A DNA stretch of 64,000 nucleotides from Tilletia caries (lineage: Eukaryota > Basidiomycota > Exobasidiomycetes > Tilletiales > Tilletiaceae): assembly GCA_032718865.1 (NCBI GenBank), contig JALUTQ010000040.1, forward strand, positions 310,001 to 374,000. Direction: 5' to 3'. Of this stretch, positions 10,415-22,688 are shown one piece after another; the first letter of the stretch is position 1; each line of letters begins with the position of its first letter. Both the position numbers and the translations under genes were made by a program. The notes under the pieces were generated by a model. That model worked only from the letters and a program-made list of their open reading frames with translations, searched no databases and was not told the DNA's origin.

Positions 10415-12097
10415 ACACTACCGGACGACCCGAGTCTTTTTGAAAGACTTCAGAAACTCCGCAGGAAGACTCAGGGACAATTAGAGCCCATATGGCTCAG
10501 GAAGGGTTTCTCAGATTTTCTACACCCTTCCGGAAGACCTCATGAGGGAAATCCTCTCAAATCTTCAGGAGGGATCTGTCCAAATAGTTGGTCACAGCAG
10601 CGACTTCTGACGCTCAAACATCCATTGTCTGAGCCTGCACCGTGACTGGGCTTATTGAGCAAAATAGAAAAATCGGAAAAAATAGAAAAAGATCGTCGAG
10701 ACCAGGATTTGACCCTGCGTACGCACCAAGAACACAAGCGCAGGAACTATCTCAGATCGGCGCGGAGTGACTAATAGTTATGATAGTTATGCCTTTATGC
10801 GGCGGACGGGCAGCTCACTTGGGCAGGCCGAGATAGCTACTAGATAGTGGTGCCCAGTAGCTGCCTAGTAGCTGGGAGTCACTCCTTGCCACCAGTAGTA
10901 GCTATCTTACCTAGCCACTAGCCTCATCAACTGACGAGCGACTGCTAGTCGATCCGAGTAGCTCTAGTTCGCTGGCTGTGGCTAGGAGTCGCTTTCTCAG
11001 TACTGCCGCCGCCCTGCCTCAATCAATCACTCATCTCATGCGCAGGCGCTCCGACCTTGCATCCACCACCTCCCTTCCATGGATGGCTCATTCTGATGTC
11101 TTCCAGCACCGCTCCACCACATCCTCGCACCGAAGAACGTGATGGTGTCCTACCGCGAGCTGTCCAAGGAGCCATACTGTGCGCTCTCGGCTCAGAACTT
11201 CAAAGTTATTAGCGCGTACGGACAGAAACAATGCTGGCCTGATCGTTCCTACGCTGCATTAACGTGAGATCGCCGAATAAGTAAGAGCAGGCGATGTCGA
11301 AGGACCGCCGGTCTTGCTCGGCTGGCGCGATCGCGGCGGAGGCGGCGGCATTGTCTGGCTGGTCTTGTTCGGCGGCGGCCTCGCGTTGCGCGACGGCCTG
11401 GGTTACGAACTGGGGCAGGGCCCGCTCGTTGCTCGTCATGCCGGATGCCAGTCTTGGGCTGGGCGACAGAGTGGAGAGTTGCGGTGAAGGGGGATATGGA
11501 ATAGTGGCAGGCTGTGGCAGCTTGTGGACTCTGGGAGTCCGAGGATTCGTGTGAAAAGTTTCAGGTAAGAAGCCACAGACTGTGACGTGACTCGATGGTC
11601 ACTGGGAGTCACTGTAGCTGCTAGTTCACGTGACCGTAATTTGCACTGAAATAGTTACTCTCCAACAGATCCATTCTTCTCTCGTCTTTCCTGGTGCTTG
11701 ACACTTGTATGTGGACGTGTGATCCTCCGTTCCAGTGTTTCGTATCTAGTAAGTCATGGCACGCAGCGGCGCTGTTACCGCCCAGCATGGCCAAGGTGCA
11801 GGCGGGCAACACGGCCGTGTTGGTGCGAGTGGTGTCAGCGATCTAATGGTGTCTCTCTTATTGTTTGCGCGCAGGTTCACTAAGTCACCGTCAGGGCGTG
11901 AGACCTTTACTAAGTTGCGTAACAGCGTAAAGCAGGCGGTTGTCTGGGTTCTGATTGATGTTTGGAACGAAGTCAAGAGGGTTAGGCCGTCTGGCCGTTA
12001 GAGTAACAAGTTTTATCTACACGGAGTGCGAAAAAGAGAAAAGGAAGTTGCTTCGGTGGATTGTTGTCTTGTCGTAGCACTTTGACGTGCTGTTATC
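10415..12097. other. Stretch with no supported gene
   Basis: 10770-11010 is rich in TAGTAGCT/AGCTACTAG words, like the interiors of the MITEs elsewhere, but I could not find inverted ends. A 76-codon minus-strand frame at 11439-11209 is rich in Ala/Gln and unplaced. A 10690-10760 segment looks vaguely tRNA-like on the minus strand but does not fold acceptably. Confidence 0.3.
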
Positions 12098-13310
12098 TTA
12101 CATCAGCTCGTATGGACGCTTCTGCCCACGTCGGACTGAGGGACCGGGAGCGTCCGCTGCTGGAGTTTGAGGGGCCGAGGGTCCAGGTAAGGTTGTCCCC
12201 GGAGTAACGCGGAGGGCTCCGCCTCCGCACTTCCAAATTCCGCCGGAATTTTGACTTTCTGAGGCGAGCTCCGCCTCCGCAGACTAAGACAGAGCGGAAA
12301 AAAACCAGCTCCGCGTTCCGACGGAATTATACAAAAGTTGAAATCCCAGCTCCGCGCTCCGCGTTTTTTCTGTGAGTTTTCGTAATGCTCCTCCGTGCTC
12401 CGTGTATGCGGAGCTCGGAATTCCGCGGAATTCCGTCGGAGCGCAGTGGTAGTATAAGTTGCTCTCAGAATGACTCTAATACACTCAGAGCTATACATTC
12501 ACCATCCGACATTGTTGCGGTATTGACTCCAGTGCTATTTTTGAAGCTCTCAACGGATGATGGTGCCTGTTTTATCCCCTGCGGGTGTCTCGAGGATGCC
12601 TATTTTTCTCGAAATTCCGCACTTTCCGCGGAAATTTTTGCGGAATTCCGGCGGAGCGCACCCAAAAATGAGGTCACGTGACCCTTATTTTTCAACTATC
12701 ACGTGACCTCATAGCTCCGTCGGAATTCCGCGGAAATTCCGCCGGAATTTTTCACACAATTTTGACGACTCCGCGCTCCGCACTTTTTGGCAAGTAGGCC
12801 CAGGATTGGGCTCCGCCTCCGCACAAATTCCGGCGGAGTCCTCCAAGCGGACTCCGTGCTTTTTTAAGATCAAAAATTTCTCGAAAGTGAGCTCCGCGCT
12901 CCGCCTCCGGCGGAGCCCTCCGTCGGAGGAGTGCGGATTCCGCAAAACCCCAGCTCCGCGTCAACTCCGGGGACAACCTTAGGTCCAGGTGTGCTCAGAT
13001 CCGAACTGGTTTTCGCGGCGTTGTCCAGGAGCTTTTCCAGATCGTCGTTGTCGATCTCGTCCGGCATCGCCCCTTCGGCGTGTAGGCGGTATGCATGCTC
13101 CCGCGGACGAATTCGTTGTTTTGATTCCTTGCCCCGATGCATGCGATGAACGAGGAAGCATTTGAAGGTGATGAGCCAGGCGATCACCCATGGGTGGAAG
13201 GTGCCGCAAAGGATGCGGAAGAGACAGTTGTGAGAGGGGAAGTGTATGGCACTGACCCGCCAATCCGATCCGCGGGCGTAGTATTGCTTCACACCAATGA
13301 AGCGAGACAT
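12098..13310 (-). pseudogene. Unknown gene, last exon, interrupted by MITE
   Basis: The minus-strand frame is open from 13310 and contains a hydrophobic stretch (FHPWVIAWLITFKCFLVHR) and an acidic/basic tail (DEIDNDDLEKLLDNAAK). Removing the MITE at 12188-12981 and one copy of its duplication joins DLSTPGP to SAPQTPAADAPGPSVRRGQK in frame, ending KRPYELM with a stop at 12098-12100. It may be the last exon of the gene running from 17874, but I could not fix the connecting splice. Family unknown. Confidence 0.45.
12188..12981. mobile_element. hAT-type MITE, CTCCGC-word family, copy 1 (794 bp)
   Basis: Inverted ends TAAGGTTGTCCCCGGAGT are flanked by a perfect 8-bp duplication GGTCCAGG (12180-12187, 12982-12989). 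The interior is packed with GCTCCGCCTCCGC, CGGAATTCCG and GGCGGAG words. A near-identical copy in the same orientation is at 16843-17630. It sits in an exon of the unknown minus-strand gene. Confidence 0.93.
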
Positions 13311-13497
13311 TCAGTGATCATAGTCAGATCCACAGTCAGATCGACGGAATAAACAAATAGCCAACCATAGACTGAACTTACTCGCTCTTCGACTTTCCCC
13401 GCCTCTGATCCGCACTGAACAACAGCGCCCTCCCACAGTCCTCCATGCACAACCCTCCTTGTGCAGAAATCATCGCCGCAATGTTCTCAGGATTCAG

Positions 13498-14235
13498 CAA
13501 GGCTCGGCAACTTACCAACTTACCTAACTGCAACTGCGGGTAAGTTAACTTAATCTAGTTAAACTGTGACTAAACTGCGGGCGGCGGAGCCTCCGGAAAA
13601 TTAAGTCAACTTAAACTGTATCGGCCCGAACACGGTAACTTATAGTCACTAGAAGTTGCCGTTCGCAAGCCGAAGATTTGACCCAACTTACAGTTACTCA
13701 CAGCTACTTACAGTGCGAACTTATAGCTACTTATAGTTACTTACAGTTACTTAAAGTTACCCACAGTGCGCACAGTAACTAATCACAACTATAGTAGTCA
13801 ACTAATAACTGTATCCAGTAACTAACATTAACTGGAACAATTAACTATTAACAACTGTGCCCACAGTTACTAATAATAACTGTAACAAGTAACTAAAAAT
13901 AACTAAAAAGCATGTGTCTTTGGAGGTAGTCAAGAGAGGAAACATGTACGAGCGGGCTCAGAGGCGGCAAAGTACGTGCCTAAAGGCAAACTGGAATAGT
14001 ACCAGACATCTTGAGGTAGATACTGCGTGAATTGGGTGACTGAGACGCGATTAAGTTACTATAAATAACTGTAAGTAACGTATAGTGACAGGCGCAAAAT
14101 TAAGTTAACTGTAATGATAGTAAGTGGCTAAACTGTGACTAAACTAAACTGCAAGCGCCGGCGCCGGGTTCCAACTGCAACTAAACTTAACTGCGGACCA
14201 AAAATGGACAACTTATAATAACTGGCCGAGCCTTG
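13498..14235. mobile_element. hAT-type MITE, AGTTA-word family, copy 2 (738 bp)
   Basis: Same family as 3722-4460 but inverted. Ends CAAGGCTCGGC; perfect 8-bp duplication GGATTCAG at 13490-13497 and 14236-14243. Excision in silico joins WRLNPENIAAMISAQGG in one frame on the minus strand, so it disrupts an exon. Confidence 0.92.
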
Positions 14236-14243
14236 GGATTCAG

Positions 14244-17200
14244 CCGCCATCCTCCTGCTTTCAACGATTTCGTAGAAGCCTTGCTGGGATAAAGATTCTG
14301 CAAAACTTAAATTGTTGAGCGTAGATAAAAAGACGGCGGACAAGCGTGAGAACTCACAACATTCACAGCAAAGCTGGTCAGGCCAACTTCGACCCCATGA
14401 AAATCCCGCAGCAGTTGTGCCCAGACGTCCTCGGCGACGTCTAATTCATGCTCCGTTGCGTCTGCGACGACACTGTCCGAAGCCCAAGCCAGCTGCCACG
14501 CGCTGGTGACGTGCATAGTCGCGGCGCCCGGATACGGACCAAAGCAGGCCAGAAGCCCTCCGTGAAAAAGGATCGTCGCTAGATTGTTGGCCGTGCTCGT
14601 TGAGAAGGCCCTTCCTATGTACTTTCGAAGATGCAGCTAGAGAGAATAGAAACATCACAATTTGCATAGATCAGCAACTAGACCATTTAACGAATTGCGT
14701 CACAAGTCTGATTCTCCTTACCTTGATGCGCTGAACACACGCCATCGCCGAGTGGAGGCCAACCGAAGTACTATTCGTGTCCACGAAGTACGGCAGAATG
14801 TACGAGGACACGATGGCCTGCCCCATCGCGTCGCACCGCTTCTGATCAATCTTGAGCAATGCGGTCTTGATGTCCTCCAACAGTCAACACTCGATCCAGG
14901 TCAGCATTCGCATCGTAAATGTGTTGTGCTTGTTTCTTGACTTCCGCGGCACGTTTCAGGCCGAGAGGTCCAGACGATCCTAGCTCATTCGCTGCGTATT
15001 CTTGATTCGTTTGTTGATAGGCAAGCGCTACCTTGGCCGCACTGGCCTTATCCTCCTCGCGTTGCGCGTCCACGTCCGGGTGGTTGATTGTCCAAAAGGC
15101 GGTTCTATGCTGGAGGTTTCGATGTGCAGCTCCCAAACAGCCTTGGATGCCTGGCGTGAACACCCTCATCGACTCTCGATATGTGTCGACGCTGCTGCCT
15201 GTGAAAGAAAAAGACCTGCCGATCAGAATCGTGAAATATGAACAGATGAACTCTACGGCTACCCACTGATTTCTTCCATGTCACGAGGGTAAATTGCTTG
15301 CCAGTTGGAGGGATTGATACTCGAACTGGAATTTTGCTGCAAAATAGCCTTGATGGCAGCAGCGGAAGGGAGACCGCTCAAGGCCGGAGCCAGCTCCTCG
15401 ACAATGCGCTTGGGGAGATTATTTGACACGCCACCGCCACGAGCAATGTTGCCAACTGAGCCACCAGAGGCTGCCTGAATCGCTGCGGATGGAAGCTGTA
15501 GCTGTTCGACGCTTTTAGCGCTCGGCTGCGCACTAGGCAAACATCGTTGATCACCCGCCTGGGCACTATCGATAGCTCGAAGCTGCACCAGAAGTGTGAA
15601 TATACGATATTGTGGACAGTCCATACGACTTTCCGCGGGAGTCGGCAGCTTCATTGTGGACCCATACTCGAGCAAGGGGTGGGTATTGCTGGCACGGGCA
15701 GAGGCTCGATCGAGACGTTCTTGAAGAAATCTTGACCTTGTTCAAGTGCCCATATTAGAAACCCGGTAGAGAATGTATGGCGTGTCGAATCACTCGAATC
15801 CCAAAATGGGGAGGAGTTCAGCGCCGCCATGTTGTACTTGTAGTCGTATTGGGTGTCGCCGGTTTGGCTGATACGGATCCAATCGGGAGGTGCTTTGTCC
15901 ACAATCGCTTGTAGGACCGGAATTATGCGACGCCCGTCCAAAACGACGTACTTCCTAGGATTTGAGAGAATCTGCTCCTTTACAGATTTGGACCAGCCCT
16001 GTATTACAATTCACAGTATACTCATATCAGCAAGATCACGCCGTTCGCTGATTGTATGATTCAACTCACCAGATCTTCCCATCCTCTCCAGAAGTCCGCT
16101 CCGATCCGCATTGCCGCCTCTCGCGATTTCTCTTGTTTCATGACTGTTGTCATGTTGCGCGTGAGTCGCACCGTTCCCGCACCAACTCCAATTCCGATAA
16201 AGGGATTGAACGTCCCTCCGGCGCGAACAATCCTCTCCACACAGACTTCACGTGTCAGCATCTGTCGGCTGTCATTGGATTTACAAAAGGGGACATCAGT
16301 CAAACTGTCACATATATCATTGTCTATCGTGTCAGACTTACGTTTCCTTTGGTACGTTCGGACTGTGCTTGAGGTTGGTGAAGATGGGCTTTAGCCGGTT
16401 CGCCCTTTTCGGATTAGTTTGTGTCAGATGCTTGAAGAAAAGGCCGTAGTGTCGCCCGTTCACCTCCACCTCCGCGATCCGACCTGCGCCAAGTTTCGAG
16501 CCGACGGCGGCGACTGCGATGTAGGGCCTCAGAATCGTGTCCAGTGTTTCAATTAGGGTAGTCGTCGCCTGTGCTCTTCGTGCCTCCGGCATGTCGGCCC
16601 AGGTGGACGGCTTGCGGACCTGCTCGAGCTGTTGCCATGTTGCTTCTGTGATGTGTTTGAGAGCCTCCTCGTTCGGGTAGAAGCGAGTGGTCTTCATGAA
16701 TGCCGGGACGGGTTTTCTGCCTCCTCCCTTGCCTTTTCCGGCATCCTCCTCCTTGGCTCTTCCTTTGCCTTTTCCGGCATGCTCGTACTCGTACTCTTCG
16801 TCGCTGAGCTCGGAACCCTCTTCCTCCTCCAAGTCCTCCTCCTAAGGTTGTCCCCGGAGTAACGCGGAGAGCTCCGCCTCCGCACTTCCAAATTCCGCCG
16901 GAATTTTGACTTTCTGAGGCGAGCTCCGCCTCCGCAGACTAAGACAGAGCGGAAAAAACCAGCTCCGCGTTCCGACGGAATTATACAAAAGTTGAAATCC
17001 CAGCTCCGCGCTCCGCGTTTTTTCTGTGCGTTTTCATAATGCTCCTCCGTGCTCCGTGTATGCGGAGCTCGGAATTCCGCGGAATTCCGTCGGAGCGCAG
17101 TGGTGGTATAAGTTGCTCTCAGAATGACTCTAATACACTCAGAGCTATACATTCACCATCCGACATTGTTGCGGTATTGACTCCAGTGCTATTTTGAAGT

Positions 17201-17874
17201 TTCAACGGATGATGATGCCTGTTTTATCCCCTGCGGGTGTCTCGAGGATGCCTATTTTTCTCGGAATTCCGCACTTTCCGCGGAAATTTTTGCGGAATTC
17301 CGGCGGAGCGCACCCGAAATGAGGTCACGTGACCCTAATTTTTCGACTATCACGTGACCTCACAGCTCCGTCGGAATTCCGCGGAAATTCCGCCGGAATT
17401 TTCACACAATTTTGACGACTCCGCGCTCCGCACTTTTGGCAAGTAGGCCCAGGATTGGGCTCCGCCTCCGCACAAATTCCGGCGGAGTCCTCCAAGCGGA
17501 CTCCGTGCTTTTTTAAGATCAAAAATTTCTCGAAAGTGAGCTCCGCGCTCCGCCTCCGGCGGAGCCCTCCGTCGGAGGAGTGCGGAGTCCGCAAAACCCC
17601 AGCTCCGCGTCAACTCCGGGGACAACCTTACCTCCTCCTCCGCATCCGAATCGGCTCCAGTGTTTTCCGTGGTATCTCCTTTGGCGCCGCGCGCCGCAGG
17701 AGCGGGAGAAACAAGAACAAACTGCTCGCCGGCAGGACTTGTTATGATGCCACTATGCGCGGATGTATCCGTGCTCTGGTTTGAACTGGGAGTAAAGGCC
17801 CACTGGGCATCGCTGTAGTCTACGGTTGCGCTGCGCGGTCGCAGTTCATATGATTGGCCGGCGGACCTGGACAT
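14244..17874 (-). pseudogene. Unknown multi-exon gene disrupted by MITEs
   Basis: The best start is the ATG at 17874 (MSRSAGQSYELRPRS). The N-terminus is Ser/Pro-rich, then acidic. After removing the MITE at 16843-17630 with one duplication copy, the acidic run joins in frame (DSDAEEE-DLEEEEGSEL) and leads into a KGKG linker and a folded-looking region (RFYPNEEALKHITEATWQQL ... GRHYGLFFKHLTQTNPKRAN). Later exons include TRQMLTREVCVERIVRAGG with FNPFIGIGVGAG, KYVVLDGRRIIPVLQAIVDK, and CFGPYPGAATMHVTSAWQLA. Several GT-AG introns are clear (for example GTAAGT at 16340 spliced to CAG at about 16268). I do not recognise the family. It may continue into 13310-12098. Confidence 0.5.
16843..17630. 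mobile_element. hAT-type MITE, CTCCGC-word family, copy 2 (788 bp)
   Basis: Ends TAAGGTTGTCCCCGGAGT; perfect 8-bp duplication CCTCCTCC (16835-16842, 17631-17638). Very close to the copy at 12188-12981, with only scattered single-base differences, so both are recent. Inserted in the first exon of the gene above. Confidence 0.93.
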
Positions 17875-18660
17875 TGCTGAACTTCGCAAGCCTTGTTGGG
17901 TGAACCGTGGAGTGTTAGGTGGACCGTGAAGGTGAGTTCAAGAATGCAAGGTAACGATTGCGAAGTGAAAGTTGTGGGACGGGGAGGTAAGGTCCGGTGT
18001 CCATCTCAACCGAACTGGGTGATGTGAGCGGTGAGCGTTGCGCAACGCTTAAGAGTGACGTGTACTCGTAGCATCCAAAGCGAGATCAACGTCTGTTCCG
18101 ATCAGAAGCAATGTAATCAGCAGGGTCGGATTCGGGAAGCGACCGAAGGGACTTGCAAGTTGCAAGGGTGCAAGGGAGGAGAGCAAGCAAGCGTGCAAGC
18201 AAGCAAGCCGAATTGCAGCGACTGCCGATTGGTTGGGGACGAGTAGTCTGGCCTCCGGGCTCCGAGTGTTTCTGGGAAAACCAAGGCGGGCGGTGAGGTA
18301 CCTATTGATGCTGAGCAAGCAGAGAGTTGCGATGGAAACATGTGGAAGTCGTCATGTGGTGTGTTGTGGAGCCAGCTTTGCGGGAAAGGGACATGGGTAC
18401 AGAAGAGAGAGCAGAAGAGAAAGGCGAGACAGAAGGGAGAATCGCACCCGAAAAAGCTGTGCAGACAAAGTAATCGCTGTGTCCCAGGGTCCACTCAGTA
18501 AATCCCTATCCCCTGCTGTGTCTGCTGTGTCCCAGGGTCCATTCGGTAAATTTCTGCTGTGCTTGAAAGTTCCTTCCCCAGTCTCACCGCTTCTTCTGCT
18601 GTGCTGCTCAAGTGAGAGAGAAGGAATCTCTCGCTCCGCCTTAACGATATGCGCTCCATG
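17875..18660. other. Region without an assignable gene
   Basis: It contains GCAAGCAAGC-type short repeats (18160-18215) and two GTGTCCCAGGGTCCA phrases 50 bases apart (about 18480 and 18529). No supported coding frame. Confidence 0.3.
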
Positions 18661-19610
18661 ATGTGCTCGATGCGAGGATGAGGGGTTCAAAGAGGAATTG
18701 GATGTGCAGTCCCCGTCGAAGAAGACGAAACATGCAGCAGCGACATGCATCCTCAACGAACTCAGCATGGAGGTTAAGACGGTCGTCCTTGGTCGTCCTC
18801 CAGCCTCCTTGCGCTCCGACTTGGGTGGGCTTCCAGACTGCCTCATCAGGAAGGGTAAAGGTCGTGTACGTAGTGCGAATCGGCATGAACGTGGACAAAG
18901 CTCGCCCATCTGAGCAGGCTCGGGAACGGCCACTGACTGGTTCTTTCCCTTCTTCTCCTCCTCCCTGGCTTCGATCGCCTTCTCGGGTCTGACACCTGGG
19001 CCTGACACCTTGTCCACGGAAGCCGAGTTGACGAAGTCGCAGAACCGACCGTGGCTGCGTATGAAGACGGTTGCTGGGCCCAGGAGTGCTGTCGGAGCGT
19101 TGGCTTGGATTTGTCAAGTTGCTGGTCTTTTCGGCCAGAGCGGATGAGAACCCGTGAAGGAAGACCGGCTGGCCGTCTTGATATGCGCCGGAATCTTGAT
19201 CACAAGCGGCGGGATGGGCCTTCGGCACAGTGCTCTTCGGCGGCGTGTAGACGGCACGCGTGTGTCGCATGTCCTTCATAGCCACCCCCGGCGCAAACTC
19301 AATGACGAATGCTGGTGCAAGCCCACTTTGCAGCCATCGTAGCACGCCTGGCACGAATCAAAGTCCTTGCACGACGCACAGCGGGATCGCCACTCGTACA
19401 CGGGAATGTGCATGTGGAATACCGCATTTATCGCAGACGTACTTGAAGTCCTGCTCCTGGACTCGGGCCAGTTCTGCGCCGTTGGAAGGTTGAGCGTGAG
19501 GCAGACGGGAAGAAGCGAGGACGGACGGGCCTTCGGAGGTGGGCGTCCAGCTGGCTGGTTGGATACGGATCTACTTTGCCCGGTTGTAGGTCCGACTTGC
19601 TGAAGCATGT
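18660..19610 (-). pseudogene. Fragment with a ZZ-type zinc finger
   Basis: On the minus strand 19440-19310 reads VCDKCGIPHAHSR, then in the next frame YEWRSRCASCKDFDSCQACYDG with KVGLHQHS. This is the ZZ finger pattern (C-x2-C, C-x2-C, C-x2-C, then H-x-H). The one-base frame slip between the two parts has no plausible intron, so the copy looks damaged. Downstream frames to about 18660 (FMPIRTTYTTFTLPDEAVWK, HAEFVEDACRCC) may be further exons. ZZ fingers bind peptides or zinc in adaptor proteins; no more precise role can be given. Confidence 0.4.
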
Positions 19611-19655
19611 CGCGGTCTTGGGATTTACTTTGCCCGGCTGTCGACTTGCTGAAGC
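19571..19655. repeat. Imperfect direct repeat
   Basis: CTTTGCCCGGTTGTAGGTCC with ACTTGCTGAAGCAT recurs about 55 bases later as CTTTGCCCGGCTGTCG with ACTTGCTGAAGCAT. Confidence 0.7.
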
Positions 19656-19669
19656 ATCATCCTGCAGAT

Positions 19670-20025
19670 TGTCGAGTGCTGGTATTGTTCTACGACCAAG
19701 CCGACAGCCCAACGAGGACGGCGAGATCGTGTACGAGGCGCGGTATGCCGACGAGGACGACAGCGAAGAAGATGTACAGGAGGGTGGTGGATCATCTTCT
19801 GATGAGACGCCAGTAGCGTCTCGATTTGAGGAGGTGAAGGCTGGTGAGAAGGAGAAGACGGATGCAAAGGAGGAGAGTGCATCGGCATCAGGATCAACAG
19901 GATCAGTAGACGGGACTGCCGCGAAAGCATCATCGACACAAGCAGAGGCGACAAAATCGGATGCGGGTGCGACGGAGGACGCGAAGAAGGACGACGCTAT
20001 GGCTGGTGTGGAGTCGACTGCTTGA
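19670..20025 (+). CDS. Acidic C-terminal exon of an unknown gene
   Basis: After an AG at about 19668 a plus-strand frame reads RPSRQPNEDGEIVYEARYAD and then a long acidic, Ala/Ser/Glu/Asp-rich, probably disordered tail, ending at the stop at 20025. The codon pattern and composition look like a real protein end. I could not trace upstream exons with confidence. It overlaps nothing else on this strand. Confidence 0.4.
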
Positions 20026-20867
20026 ATGCGACCGTGCAACTACGCCCCCAAAATAAAGTCCTGCCCCGCCCGTTGGAAAAGACGATGCTTCCTGGAACCC
20101 CCTCTCCCCCTTTCCCTCCAACAAACCCTCAACATCCCCTGCCCGCTCGGTTCTGCAAGTTTCTTTTCCGATTTTCGATATATACAGTTGGTGCTCCTCT
20201 CGAAGCCTGGTGCAACAATAACCATCATCAAACGAACGAACGAATGAACGAACGAGATCCATCCGTCATCAACCACCATGCACATTTTCCTTCCCTCCTT
20301 CCTTCCGCCAAAACAAAGGTTGCCTTCCCTCCGGCCTCTTCAACAACAAAAATCCCTACACCTTCAAACCCTACCCCGTCTTCTCTTTACTCTATTTCGC
20401 TCCTCCTTCGTTCATTCCTGCGGTTTTTCTTTCTCCTTCTCTATCTCGCTTTCCTGTATGGTTGTCGCTCACATTTTCTTACGCCTCTCTCTCTCTCATC
20501 GCTCATTCCTCCCTTCCGCTCTCCCCCGCCTTCGACCTCCTTCCCCCCAAACGCTCGCGGTGTCTTTCTCTCTTGTTCTTCCTTTTTTCCGGCCTTCTTT
20601 GTTCCGCTGTGGTCTTTTTTCTCTCTCTCTCTTGAAAATCTTTTGACGATTCTACTGCTTCTGTTCGGACTTCGGGCTGTTCGATCCGGGGTCCCAAGTG
20701 CGTGTGCGCGCCACTTTTAATGCGTGGGATGTTTCGATGGCTGCAGGTCGTGCTGTCCTTGCTTTCGTTGGAAGGTGGTGTTGTGCATTTTCACGTGACT
20801 GTTGAGATGATTATGCGAAGATAAGCGCTGATAAGCGATAGGATGGTGTTATCGTAGCGCGATACGC
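20026..20867. other. Pyrimidine-rich spacer
   Basis: 20100-20700 is extremely C/T-rich with many CTTCC and CTCTCTCT runs, giving long but meaningless frames. A tetranucleotide ACGA run (ACGAACGAACGAATGAACGA) lies at about 20234. No gene seen. Confidence 0.4.
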
Positions 20868-22688
20868 GTGTTTAAAGTCATCGATCTGAGCAATCTCTGC
20901 ATAAGCGGGCATGCGGGATCGAAAAACACAGGCCAGGATATGGGGGAGTTTTGGTGGTTTATTTTGAGAATATTGTATATCGTCATTTTTCCTATGTCGG
21001 CGTCCACCTTCACCGCTTCACTCACTCCTCTTCTCTTTCCCTTCTGTTTCGACCCTGCCAAACGCGAACTGATTCACTTCCCTCCCCGCACGCGCACTAG
21101 ACCAGAGCTCTTCCCCGTCCGCCTAGGCCCAACTCCTGCAGACGTAGTGGAGCCGGTACAGTGGGATTCCACAGTGAAGTGGCTCGGCATCTGGCTGAGT
21201 CCTACACTGGATTGGGCGCCGCACGTGCGCAAGCTCGTTGCCCGCGCGAAAGGCGCTGTGGCCTGCCTCCGCATGCTCGCGAACACGGTTCGGGGACCAT
21301 CTGCCCTTCTTCTCCGCCGCGCATTCGTCTCCTGCGTACTCCCAATCATGACGTACGCGTCTCCCGTGTGGTGGCGAGGCGTCAAACGCCAGCCTCCCCC
21401 TCCACGCCGGGCACCGGGACGAGCAGCACCGGCTCCAAAACCGGTTGGGGTCCAAGGCGCAGTCGGTATCGCCAGCGCGTTGGATCGGGTTCAAAACATG
21501 GCCATGCGGATCATCCTTCCGGTCTGGCGAACAACTCCCATCATGGCGCTCCAGTGCGAAGCAAGTCTACCACCCATGGCCCCCCTGCTCGACTACCTGC
21601 TCGAGCGCTACTCAATCCGAACTCGCACCTTGCCAAGCCTTCATCCAGTCACACGCCGCACCGCTGGCGCCGATGACGAGCTCCTTCGCGTGGCACCGCG
21701 CCAGACCAACCCGCTGCTGGACAAGGCCCGCGCAACCCAGCTGGTCGAGAGCCACCGCACCACAGCCGCCCCACCTTGGGGAGGGGGTCTCGCACAGCAC
21801 CCCGGGTTCACACTGCAGCTACCTGACGGCCGAGACAAAGAGACGGTACCTGCTCAGCATCCTGCCCGAGCCAGCGGGGACCACGGGACCGTTCAGGTAT
21901 ACACCGACGGTTCCCTGCAGCTGCACGGCCGGAACCGCAAGGTCGGGGCCGCTTATGTGGTGCATTGGTGCACAAGGGCTGGCACGGAATGCATCACAGA
22001 ACGGAGCATTAATTTGCGACCCGACTCGGAAATCTTTGACGCGGAGGCGTATGGGCTACTGCGGGGGGTCTCGGCTGCCTGCGACATTGCCTCTCGCACG
22101 GGAGCCGAAAAAGTGAGCGCTTTCATTGACAACTCCTCAGTACTGCAAGCCCTGGTCGCCGACGCACACCACAACAGCATCAGCGGCAAGTTCCTCGCGT
22201 CCCTCCGGGAGAAAATCCTGTCCTGGATGTCCAACGACCCTGCCCGCCAAGTCTGCTTGTCGTGGACCCCAGGACACAGCAGCGTCGTCGGCAACGAGCG
22301 AGCGGATCAAAAGGCCAAAGAAGGTGCCTCTGCGATCCGCGCCGACGAGCGCAAAATTTGGCCGACTCAAAGCCTCGCCTCTGCACGCCGCACTGCGAAG
22401 GAAAAGATGGTCCGTCAGTGGCAGCACTTGTGGTCTGTAGACCCTCGTCACCGGAACTACCGCCGCCTCCGCACCACCCCACCTTCTTTGAAGCCGGGAC
22501 CTCATTTGGCCTCGATGCCCAGGAAGGTCTTGGGCCTCTGGCTCCAAGCCAAGACAGGACATGGGGATTTTGCACCATACCACCAGCGGCCCCAATTCAA
22601 GCACCCAGACGCCCATCTTTTCTGCCGCTGCGAGCAGTTGAGAAACGAGGGCGCCATGGTCAGCGCAACCCCTGATGTGACCCGCTGA
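20868..22688 (+). mobile_element. 5'-truncated LINE (Tad/I-like): RT end plus RNase H
   Basis: One frame of about 600 codons. From about 21000 it matches the tail of a LINE reverse transcriptase (PFCFDPAKRELIHFPP, then VKWLGIWLSPTLDWAPHVRK and FVSCVLPIMTYASPVWW). The catalytic YADD part is absent, as expected of 5' truncation. A complete RNase H1-type domain follows: VQVYTDGSLQ (Asp), SEIFDAEAYGLLRGV (Glu), SAFIDNSSVLQAL (Asp), then SWTPGHSSVVGNERADQKAK (His/Asp). Near the end, FCRCEQLRNEG is a short Cys motif. An RNase H after RT is typical of Tad- and I-clade LINEs of filamentous fungi. The first ~45 residues before 21000 are probably not element sequence. No poly-A tail is evident after 22688. 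Confidence 0.82.

Noticed and set aside
10690..10765. tRNA-like stretch on the minus strand with a B-box-like GGGTCAAATCC and a T-run after it
   Set aside because: The acceptor and anticodon stems do not pair and the A box is poor; at best a decayed tRNA-derived repeat.
10770..11010. Possible further word-type MITE (TAGCTACTAG words)
   Set aside because: No inverted ends or 8-bp duplication could be found.
20280..20700. Frame with hydrophobic runs resembling membrane helices
   Set aside because: Composition is due to CTTCC/CTCT-rich DNA, with several overlapping frames equally open.
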